Positions 8,227-13,740 of a DNA stretch of 28,236 bases are shown piece by piece (the first letter of the stretch is position 1; each line of letters begins with the position of its first letter). The translations under genes were made by a program, and so were the position numbers. The DNA is from Geodermatophilaceae bacterium (GTDB lineage: Bacteria > Actinomycetota > Actinomycetes > Mycobacteriales > Geodermatophilaceae): NCBI GenBank assembly GCA_013811975.1, contig JACCUF010000079.1, forward strand, positions 1 through 28,236, read 5' to 3'. The notes below the pieces were generated by a model, which made no database searches, had not been told where the DNA came from, and saw only the letters and a program-made list of their open reading frames with translations.

Positions 8227-8658
8227 TCACTCCCTGTCGCCCCCCGTCACCCTTTCCGCGAGGCGGCAGAACGTAGCCACCTCGCGGATCAGGTCATCGG
8301 CCTCCCGGGCAGTCACCGAACCGACGAGTCCGGCCTCGGCAGCGGCCCGCTTACCGGCGCCGGCAGCGAAAAACCCGGCCCACTCCCCCAGCTCCGGAGC
8401 CAACTCGATCAGCAGATCCCAGGCACTGCGCAATCCCCGCCGACGCGGCCGAACCCCCGACTCACTGCGTTGGGCGAGTACCGCTGCAGCGGCCCGCAGA
8501 GCAGCCAGATGTGCTCGGGCATAACGGGGTTCGGGCTCGGGCTCGGTGGCTGCCTCGACCAGTTCGGTCCGCGCCTGAGCCAGTAACGACGCCGCCGAAC
8601 CGCGCGCTTCAGGCCCGGCGCTGGATTGTGCTGTTCTGGCCGGAGAAGAATCAGTCAT
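8227..8658 (-). CDS. SAV_6107-family HEPN domain protein
   Basis: A small, mostly alpha-helical protein of 143 residues. The segments ARAHLAALRAAAAVLAQR, RSAWDLLIELAPELGEWAGFF and ADDLIREVATFCRLAE match the SAV_6107-type HEPN family that I recall beside DnaE2-type polymerases in streptomycetes. Its biochemical role is not established; HEPN domains in general occur in RNases and nucleotide-binding helper proteins. I choose the ATG at 8658 because ATGACTGA overlaps the DUF6504 stop by 8 nt. The longer reading to 8736 would run back into that gene. Translational coupling with DUF6504 and a shared LexA box upstream suggest a DNA-damage-induced two-gene operon. Confidence 0.72.
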   Translation of the reverse strand: MTDSSPARTAQSSAGPEARGSAASLLAQARTELVEAATEPEPEPRYARAHLAALRAAAAVLAQRSESGVRPRRRGLRSAWDLLIELAPELGEWAGFFAAGAGKRAAAEAGLVGSVTAREADDLIREVATFCRLAERVTGGDRE

Positions 8659-8965
8659 GGACACGGGCCAGTACCCACAGGTTGGCCGCCTCGTCCCAGC
8701 ACAGGTCGTAGACTCCGCCGGGAGCACCGCTTGCACCCTGGCCGGGCCGAGTCTCCACTCGCCACCAGTGAAGTTGCACGATCGCCTCGCCGCCGCTGAA
8801 TCGGCGCCACCAGGGACCGGACTCCACCCAGTGATCGAGAACGGCAGCCACGTCGTACAGACGCTCGCGCCACCAAAAACTGTGCGGTGTCACGCTTGAG
8901 TACACCCGGGTGCCCGCTTCCACGTCGATCGGCTCACCCCGACCCGCCTCTGGCAGACGGCTCAT
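8651..8965 (-). CDS. DUF6504 family protein, first gene of a LexA-box operon
   Basis: A 104-residue protein with the family pattern GEPIDVE, FWWRERLYDVAAVLDHWVE, WWRR, HWWRVET and a C-terminal DLCWDEAANLWVLARV. DUF6504 proteins are found next to DnaE2 and Y-family polymerases in actinobacteria and have no established activity. The start is the ATG at 8965, because a perfect AGGAGGT (8975-8981) sits 9 nt upstream. The reading frame continues upstream to 9121, but that extension would translate the LexA box. The 127-nt leader between the box and the start leaves room for a promoter, although I see no convincing -10. Confidence 0.75.
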   Translation of the reverse strand: MSRLPEAGRGEPIDVEAGTRVYSSVTPHSFWWRERLYDVAAVLDHWVESGPWWRRFSGGEAIVQLHWWRVETRPGQGASGAPGGVYDLCWDEAANLWVLARVHD

Positions 8966-8974
8966 GAGCGCTAG

Positions 8975-8981
8975 ACCTCCT
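8975..8981 (-). promoter_or_regulatory. Perfect Shine-Dalgarno of the DUF6504 gene
   Basis: AGGAGGT on the minus strand, 9 nt before the ATG at 8965. It decides the start of this gene. It stands out because most genes in the window lack a recognisable ribosome binding site. Confidence 0.8.
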
Positions 8982-9090
8982 GCACCTGAAACGACCAGCA
9001 CCAACCACGCCGCCACTGAGCCGGAGCCGATACGGGTCGAGGGCCTCGGCCCCGGCTCAGTTCGTTCGGCACTTCTGAAGCAGTGCCCGA

Positions 9091-9114
9091 TCATTCGAAC
9101 ATGTGTTCGAATGA
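9091..9114. promoter_or_regulatory. LexA binding site (SOS box)
   Basis: The core TCGAACATGTGTTCGA (9095-9110) matches the actinobacterial SOS box TCGAAC-N4-GTTCGA exactly. The symmetry extends to 10-bp arms around ATGT. It lies upstream of the minus-strand DUF6504/SAV_6107 genes, and also 64 bp upstream of the -10 of the divergent Dabb gene. Given DUF6504's association with mutagenic polymerases, the minus-strand operon is the likelier target. Confidence 0.88.
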
Positions 9115-9178
9115 CGGTCATCAGTGAACAACCTCAACCGCTCGAAGTCAACCCCGGATCTCCACATGGACCGTCACC

Positions 9179-9184
9179 TAGGCT
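9179..9184 (+). promoter_or_regulatory. -10 hexamer for a leaderless Dabb mRNA
   Basis: TAGGCT ends 6 nt before the GTG at 9191, so transcription would begin at or next to the start codon. No ribosome binding site is present. The same TAGGCT recurs at 12948 and 19658 with 6-7 nt spacing. Confidence 0.55.
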
Positions 9185-9190
9185 CGGGGC

Positions 9191-9502
9191 GTGATCATGC
9201 ATCTGGCGACCTTTACCTGGCGTCCCGACGTGACCAACGACGACGTGGTGGCCGTCCTCGAAGGACTGAGCTCGCTGCCCGACCAGATTCCTGAACTGCG
9301 CTCCTACAGTTTCGGCCCGGACCTCGGACTGCGCGACGGCAACGCCGACTTCGCGGTCGCCGCCGTGCTGGACAGTCCGGAGACGCTACCGGCCTACCTG
9401 GACCATCCCGAGCACGTGCGGATCCTCAAGGAAATCATCGCCCCGCTGATCGCGACCCGTCAGGCGGTTCAGATCGAACTTCCTCCGGAGACTGCACCCT
9501 GA
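9191..9502 (+). CDS. Dabb (stress-responsive A/B barrel) domain protein
   Basis: A 103-residue single-domain protein starting MIMHLATFTW, close to the typical MIRHxxxFxxK opening of Dabb proteins, with a central LPELRSYSFGPDLGLRDGN-like stretch and a late YLDHPEHVRIL motif. The family forms dimeric ferredoxin-like barrels. Members range from stress proteins to small polyketide cyclases, so no substrate can be assigned. The start is GTG 9191, favoured by the leaderless -10. ATG 9197 is possible but would lose the conserved first residues. It stands alone, divergent from the LexA-box operon and convergent with the MFS gene. Confidence 0.8.
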   Translation: MIMHLATFTWRPDVTNDDVVAVLEGLSSLPDQIPELRSYSFGPDLGLRDGNADFAVAAVLDSPETLPAYLDHPEHVRILKEIIAPLIATRQAVQIELPPETAP

Positions 9503-9546
9503 GGGACCGAGCTCAGGGCTAGGCACGGCTCGTCCGCGGCACGTCG

Positions 9547-10791
9547 CTAGGCCGGGCGGGTTTCGGGCATCCTGATCGCCAGCACCACGCCGATCGCTAG
9601 CACTGCCGTCGTCAGCGCGAACCCGGTGGAATAGCCGGCGGCCGGGTTCGACCCCCAGCCTCCACTGTCGACCAACGCCGATGCGGCGAGCGGCCCGATC
9701 ATCGCCCCGACGTCGATAGCCATCTGGTAGAAAGCCACGGCACCGCCGCTCCTGGCCGGGGCCACATCGGCGACAATGGCCGCCGGAGCGACCGCGAGGA
9801 TGCCGGTACCGACTCCGGATACGGCCATCGCGACCAGGAACAGCATCAGATTTGCGGGCGCGATGAGGATCGCCATGCCCGCAGTCGCCGTCGTCGTCCC
9901 GAGGATCATCAGCGGCCTACGCCCCACCCGGTCAGCCCAGCGTCCGGTGGGGAAGAGCGCCACCGCGTTGGCCACTGCGAAGACGCCAAGCCCGATGCCC
10001 GTCCACTCCGTGCCCAACCCCAGCGCCTCTCCGACGAACAGCGGGATCAACGAGAAGCGCACGCCGAAGGCCAACCATCCGATTCCGAGGCTGGCACCGA
10101 TCGCCGCGCGGTAGGCCGGAAGACGCAACATCGATCCGATGCTGGCTGTGCCAGGCGGGCCGTCCTCGATCGAGGCGGACACGTGGACCGGCGGTGGAAG
10201 CCGGCGCAACGCGACGAAAGCGACAACCGTCGCAACGACAAGCAGCGCTCCGTAGATGAAGAACGGCAATCTCAGCGAGATCGCCGCCAGCGGTCCGCCG
10301 ACCACCGGTCCTGCGATCCCCCCGACCAGGAAGCCACCGAAGAACACGCTGTTGGCCCGACCGCGGACCTGCGGAGGTGAGGTTCGGATCAGCAGGACGA
10401 CGGCCGAGACAGTGAACATCGCCGAGCCCAGGCCGCCGAGACCTCGCAGGAACAGCAGTTGCGGGTAGCTCTGCGCGAAGCCGGCCGCACCGCTGGTGAC
10501 GGCGGCCAACCCGATTCCGGTTACCAGGACTGCGGCCTCACCGAACCGGTCTACCAGTCTGCCGGAGAACAGCGCGGACACGATCCGCATCCCGGCGAAG
10601 GCGGTGACCACCAAGGCCGCCAACGTACGGCTGACCCCGAACTCCAGCGCGAAGTCCGGGATGGCCGGGGCGACGATGCCATACCCGATGGCCACGCACC
10701 CAGCCACCAACGCCAGGATCCAGGCCTCGCGGGGCAACTTCGGAGTGCCGTTCGCAGAGCTGCCGGTGGTCTCGTCTCCCCCGGCACTCAC
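9547..10791 (-). CDS. Major facilitator superfamily transporter (drug/metabolite efflux type)
   Basis: A 414-residue MFS protein with about 12 hydrophobic segments. The motif A-like loop GRLVDRFGEAAVL follows the second segment, and a second copy GRWADRVGRRPLM appears in the C-terminal half. This arrangement and length fit the 12-helix drug:H+ antiporter group; the substrate is not predictable. The first 20 residues are polar and cytoplasmic. The GTG at 10791 has no ribosome binding site. It overlaps as GTGA the stop of a 4-codon ORF (ATG at 10802), which would be the first codon of a leaderless transcript from the hexamer at 10810-10815. No adjacent regulator gene is seen. Confidence 0.87.
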   Translation of the reverse strand: MSAGGDETTGSSANGTPKLPREAWILALVAGCVAIGYGIVAPAIPDFALEFGVSRTLAALVVTAFAGMRIVSALFSGRLVDRFGEAAVLVTGIGLAAVTSGAAGFAQSYPQLLFLRGLGGLGSAMFTVSAVVLLIRTSPPQVRGRANSVFFGGFLVGGIAGPVVGGPLAAISLRLPFFIYGALLVVATVVAFVALRRLPPPVHVSASIEDGPPGTASIGSMLRLPAYRAAIGASLGIGWLAFGVRFSLIPLFVGEALGLGTEWTGIGLGVFAVANAVALFPTGRWADRVGRRPLMILGTTTATAGMAILIAPANLMLFLVAMAVSGVGTGILAVAPAAIVADVAPARSGGAVAFYQMAIDVGAMIGPLAASALVDSGGWGSNPAAGYSTGFALTTAVLAIGVVLAIRMPETRPA

Positions 10792-10802
10792 CCGTGCAGC
10801 AT
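10788..10802 (-). other. Putative leaderless 4-codon mini-ORF ahead of the MFS gene
   Basis: Reads M-L-H-G-stop. Its TGA shares bases with the GTG start of the transporter (GTGA). A TAAAGG hexamer (10810-10815, minus strand) ends 7 nt before the ATG. The hexamer lacks the conserved final T, so the promoter is uncertain. Confidence 0.3.
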
Positions 10803-10812
10803 GCCTGGACCT

Positions 10813-11496
10813 TTAGGAGCGAGCGCCCAGGCCCCTAGCCGCCAGGTACGAGACGAGACCGGCGGGGTTGCGGCTCTGCCCCAGCACCTCGCCGGGACCG
10901 GTGAATTCGAACACCAGCCCCTCGCCGCTCTTGAGCGCAGTCATCGACGACCCGCCCATCCGGCGGGTCGAAACCCCGATCCCGTCGGAGTAGGCGACCA
11001 AGTGACCGGTGTCGAGCACAACGCGCTCGCCAGGACCGAGGCGATGCACATCCAGCGCACCGAAGCACGAGACCAGCAGTTGCCCCTGACCCGTGGCTCG
11101 CATCAAGAAGCCACCCTCACCACCGACGAGATTGCCGAAACCCCCCCACTTGGTGTCGATCGTCACGCTCCATTCACTGGCCAACCAGCAGCCCTTGGAC
11201 AGGTTCCAGGCCCGCTCCGGCGAGGCCGGGAGCGCGACGACGTCACCCGGCAGGTTCGGCGCCACGTCGACCCATCCGCCGTACTGTCCGGCGGTGTAGG
11301 TCGTGATGAACAGCGATTCCCCGCCCAGTGCCCCGCGCGCCAAGGACTTCATCAGCCCGCCCTGCATCTGCGCCTGGACGTTCAGATCGGGCGACATGGC
11401 CGCCATCGCGCCGGCCTCGACCTGCAACGGTTCACCCGGGGCCAGCGTGACCCTGGCCACCGCGAAGCTCGGATTGTGCCTGATTTCCACCTGCAT
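10813..11496 (-). CDS. AIM24 / TIGR00266 family protein
   Basis: A 227-residue beta-rich protein of the AIM24 family. Seen are FAVARVTLAPGEPLQVEAGAM at the start, a glycine-rich GGLMKSLARGALGGES, a WNLSKGCWLAS centre and GEGLVFEFTGPGEVLGQSRNP near the end. The yeast homologue is needed for mitochondrial integrity, but the bacterial role is unknown. I prefer the ATG at 11496 because AGGTGG lies just upstream at good spacing; the GTG at 11505 would add three residues. It is divergent from the YbaK-like gene. It ends 21 bp before the MFS start in the same direction, so the two could be co-transcribed. Confidence 0.83.
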   Translation of the reverse strand: MQVEIRHNPSFAVARVTLAPGEPLQVEAGAMAAMSPDLNVQAQMQGGLMKSLARGALGGESLFITTYTAGQYGGWVDVAPNLPGDVVALPASPERAWNLSKGCWLASEWSVTIDTKWGGFGNLVGGEGGFLMRATGQGQLLVSCFGALDVHRLGPGERVVLDTGHLVAYSDGIGVSTRRMGGSSMTALKSGEGLVFEFTGPGEVLGQSRNPAGLVSYLAARGLGARS

Positions 11497-11549
11497 GACG
11501 TCCACCTGCTCTGACGCTGGGGTCCGGACCGAGGAAAAACCGGGATCGG

Positions 11550-11555
11550 GATACT
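11550..11555 (+). promoter_or_regulatory. -10-like hexamer for a leaderless YbaK-type mRNA
   Basis: GATACT ends 6 nt before the GTG at 11562, with no ribosome binding site. The first base deviates from TANNNT, so support is moderate. The same hexamer occurs 8 nt before the start at 18164. Confidence 0.4.
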
Positions 11556-11561
11556 GGCCGA

Positions 11562-12029
11562 GTGAATCCTAGGGTCGACTCGGTCAACCGCCGGCTGCGC
11601 GATGCCGGTGTCGTCGTTGAGGTTCGCATCCTGGAGTCCAGGGCGCACACCGCAGCCCTGGCCGCTGCCGCGCTGGGCGTCGAGGTCGGCGCCATCGCGA
11701 ACAGCTTGATCTTCGACGCCGGCGGCGTGCCATTGCTGGTGATGACCAGCGGGGGACATCGCGTCGACACGGCCAAGGTCGCCGCGCTTCTCGGCATCGC
11801 CAACCTGCGTCGTGCAGATCCCGATTTCGTACGGACCCACACCGGTCAGGCAATCGGCGGCGTGGCGCCGGTCGGTCATCCGGAGCCGATCGGAACCCTC
11901 GTCGACATCGAACTCGCCCGATATGAGCAGGTGTGGGCGGCGGCCGGCCATCCCTGCACGGTCTTCCCGACCAGCTACGACGAACTGCTCCGGATCACTT
12001 CCGGTACGGCCGCCGAAGTGGGCGACTGA
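11562..12029 (+). CDS. YbaK/EbsC-type aminoacyl-tRNA deacylase domain protein
   Basis: A single-domain protein of 155 residues in the YbaK/ProX family, whose members hydrolyse mischarged tRNAs such as Cys- or Ala-tRNA(Pro). The pattern RTAALAAAALGVEVGAIANSLIF, then LLVMTSGGHRVDTAKVAALLG, GQAIGGVAPVGHP and a late AGHPCTVFPTSYDEL is characteristic. The position where YbaK has its important lysine (IAKTL-like) reads IANSL here, so the activity or specificity may differ from the E. coli enzyme. That comparison is from memory. The GTG start is supported by the hexamer at 11550. It is followed 41 bp later by the PEP-mutase-like gene, which appears to have its own promoter. Confidence 0.85.
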   Translation: MNPRVDSVNRRLRDAGVVVEVRILESRAHTAALAAAALGVEVGAIANSLIFDAGGVPLLVMTSGGHRVDTAKVAALLGIANLRRADPDFVRTHTGQAIGGVAPVGHPEPIGTLVDIELARYEQVWAAAGHPCTVFPTSYDELLRITSGTAAEVGD

Positions 12030-12042
12030 CCTGATCTGGGAC

Positions 12043-12048
12043 TACCTT
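12043..12048 (+). promoter_or_regulatory. -10 hexamer upstream of the PEP-mutase-like gene
   Basis: TACCTT fits TANNNT and ends 8 nt before an ATG at 12057. That ATG opens a 5-codon ORF rather than the main gene. Confidence 0.4.
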
Positions 12049-12056
12049 CCCGGCTC

Positions 12057-12074
12057 ATGGTGCAACGATCATGA
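12057..12074 (+). other. Putative leaderless 5-codon mini-ORF coupled to the PEP-mutase-like gene
   Basis: Reads M-V-Q-R-S-stop. Its TGA overlaps the ATG at 12071 as ATGA. The main gene has no ribosome binding site, so re-initiation after the mini-ORF is a plausible way to start it. Confidence 0.35.
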
Positions 12075-12904
12075 CGAACGCGTCGAACTTCACCGCCCTG
12101 CACTACGCGCAACGACCGTTCCTGCTGCCCAACGCCTGGGACGTGGCCTCCGCGGTCCTGCTTGCCGACGCCGGTTTTCCGGCGATCGGCACGACCAGTC
12201 TCGGTGTGACTGCAGCGGCAGGACTGCCGGATGGAGTGGGTGCCGGCCGCGACCTGACCCTGGCTCTGGTGCACGATCTCGTCCGGCGCCTGAGCGTGCC
12301 CCTCACGGTCGACCTCGAGGGCGGCTACTCCGACGATCCGCCGACCGTCGCTGCCCTGGCCACCGAACTTGCCGGACTGGGCGTCGCCGGGATCAACCTG
12401 GAGGACGGCCGCTCCGACGGCGGCCTGCGCCGCGCCGAGGAGCATGCTGCCGTCATAAGCGCAGTCGCCATCGGCGCGCCAGAACTGTTCATCAACGCCC
12501 GGACGGATACCTACTGGCTTAGCGTCGGCCCCGACGATCAGCGCCTCGACGAGACGCTGCGCCGGCTCGCGGCCTACCGCCACGCCGGCGCCACTGGAGT
12601 ATTCATCCCGGGCCTGACCGACTTGGCCGACACCGCGACTGTCGTCAAATCGGTGGCCCTGCCGGTCAACGTGCTCTGCCGTCCCGATGGCGATCTCAGC
12701 GCACTGGCCGCTGTCGGCGTGGCCCGGGTGAGTACGGGGTCTTCGCTGTACCGGCACGCCCTGGCCGCCGCCGTCAGTGTGGCCGACGCCGCGAGGGGCG
12801 GGCGGCGGCTGCAGCGCGCCGAACCGGTGGACTACGCATACCTGCAGAACAGTCTGTCGGCGAGGCGGGAGACGCGCGAGCCCGGAGCATGCGCCGACGG
12901 GTGA
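12071..12904 (+). CDS. Isocitrate lyase / phosphoenolpyruvate mutase family enzyme
   Basis: A TIM-barrel enzyme of the PEP mutase/isocitrate lyase superfamily, 277 residues. Seen are FLLPNAWDVASAVLL, AIGTTSLGVTAAAG, the metal-site strand VDLEGGYSDDP, GINLEDG and INARTDTYWL. The catalytic KKCGH-type loop of true isocitrate and methylisocitrate lyases is absent, so this belongs to the uncharacterised subgroup acting on alpha-oxo or hydroxy acids. The start is the ATG at 12071, which overlaps the mini-ORF stop. The last 30 residues or so are polar and poorly conserved-looking. A paralogue with the same motifs is encoded at 25467-26246. Confidence 0.85.
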   Translation: MTNASNFTALHYAQRPFLLPNAWDVASAVLLADAGFPAIGTTSLGVTAAAGLPDGVGAGRDLTLALVHDLVRRLSVPLTVDLEGGYSDDPPTVAALATELAGLGVAGINLEDGRSDGGLRRAEEHAAVISAVAIGAPELFINARTDTYWLSVGPDDQRLDETLRRLAAYRHAGATGVFIPGLTDLADTATVVKSVALPVNVLCRPDGDLSALAAVGVARVSTGSSLYRHALAAAVSVADAARGGRRLQRAEPVDYAYLQNSLSARRETREPGACADG

Positions 12905-12947
12905 TGTGTCGCGTTCGAGTCCGGCCGAATCGGCGCTTCACCGGAGC

Positions 12948-12953
12948 TAGGCT
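12948..12953 (+). promoter_or_regulatory. -10 hexamer upstream of the GNAT gene
   Basis: TAGGCT ends 6 nt before a GTG at 12960, which opens a 13-codon ORF out of frame with the acetyltransferase. The spacing is identical to that at 9179/9191. Confidence 0.45.
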
Positions 12954-12959
12954 CAGCGG

Positions 12960-13001
12960 GTGTCTTGCCCCGCTGCATCGAAACGGCGGTCTCCGCGGTG
13001 A
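12960..13001 (+). other. Putative leaderless 13-codon mini-ORF coupled to the GNAT gene
   Basis: Starts at GTG 12960, directly after the TAGGCT hexamer. Its TGA (12999-13001) overlaps the preferred GNAT start GTG at 12998 as GTGA. The peptide holds one cysteine and several basic residues. It may be a leader peptide or merely a way to load ribosomes. Confidence 0.35.
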
Positions 13002-13546
13002 CCCAACTGCAGCCCGCGCGCATCCTCCGGGTCGACGCGGAATGGATGCGTGAGCATCTGCGCGAAACCCTCGAGATCTACGGCGAGGCCATGGGCTATC
13101 CGGCCTCGGTCGTGGAGGCGCGGTACGGCCACGCCGCCTCGCACACGACGCGGATGGGGTTCGAGGCGGTGGCGGCCTTCGATCCGGCCGAGGCGCTGAT
13201 CGGTTTCGGGTACGGCTACACCACTCGTCCCGGACAATGGTGGTACGACCAAGTCGCCGATGCACTCGGCCGAGCACGGTCCCGGCAGTGGCTCCGGGAC
13301 ACCTTCGAGTTGTGCGAGTTCCACGTTGGGCCTGACCAACAGGGCATGGGAGTCGGGCGCAACCTGCTGCGTACCCTGCTCGGCGGAGTCGCCCATCCTC
13401 ACGTGGTGCTTTCCACACCGGACAGTGACACCCGTGCGTTCCGCCTGTACCGCTCCGAGAGCTTCGTGGATCTGATGAGAAGCCACTACTTCCCTGGCGA
13501 CACCCGACCCTTCGCCATCCTGGGTCTGACCCGGCGCCCGCGATGA
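12998..13546 (+). CDS. GNAT-family N-acetyltransferase
   Basis: A 182-residue acetyl-CoA-dependent acyltransferase. The acetyl-CoA-binding motif A is visible as FHVGPDQQGMGVGRNLL, followed by VVLSTPDSDTRAFRLYRSESF, a typical motif B region where Tyr acts near the thiol leaving group. The N-terminal half (TLEIYGEAMGYP, RMGFEAVAAFD) carries the acceptor side. A TTG at 12965 in the same frame is the alternative start. I prefer GTG 12998 because homologues start close to the ILRVDAEWM region and because of its GTGA overlap with the mini-ORF. The acceptor substrate is unknown. It is followed by 190 bp without a gene, so it is probably monocistronic. Confidence 0.8.
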   Translation: MTQLQPARILRVDAEWMREHLRETLEIYGEAMGYPASVVEARYGHAASHTTRMGFEAVAAFDPAEALIGFGYGYTTRPGQWWYDQVADALGRARSRQWLRDTFELCEFHVGPDQQGMGVGRNLLRTLLGGVAHPHVVLSTPDSDTRAFRLYRSESFVDLMRSHYFPGDTRPFAILGLTRRPR

Positions 13547-13674
13547 GTGAGCTACGGCTTCATCCACTCGCAGACGCCGCCGGGATCACCATGTTCCGAT
13601 TTATCGTCATCGCCACGTTGGAGCTGGCGGGCAGCCGGTGTCCAGGGGTGGTATCTGGGGCTGGGCGGCGGCAG

Positions 13675-13680
13675 TAGCAT
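13675..13680 (+). promoter_or_regulatory. Possible -10 for the debranching enzyme
   Basis: TAGCAT lies 60 bp upstream of the ATG at 13741. No good -35 precedes it. It is the best candidate in the 194-bp gap, which otherwise shows only the GGAGG ribosome binding site at 13724-13728. Confidence 0.25.
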
Positions 13681-13740
13681 CGACGCCGTCCACGGCCCAA
13701 TCGGGGAGTCCTGGCGGCACGCCGGAGGCAGGTGGTCGCA

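Noticed and set aside
8966..9121. N-terminal extension of the DUF6504 protein to 9121
   Set aside because: It covers the LexA box, and a perfect Shine-Dalgarno precedes the ATG at 8965.
10459..11514. 351-codon plus-strand frame opposite the AIM24 and MFS genes
   Set aside because: Spans two real genes on the other strand and has low-complexity composition.
11521..11530. GGTCCGGACC palindrome between AIM24 and YbaK-type genes
   Set aside because: Ten bases of GC-rich symmetry are expected by chance in a window of this composition.
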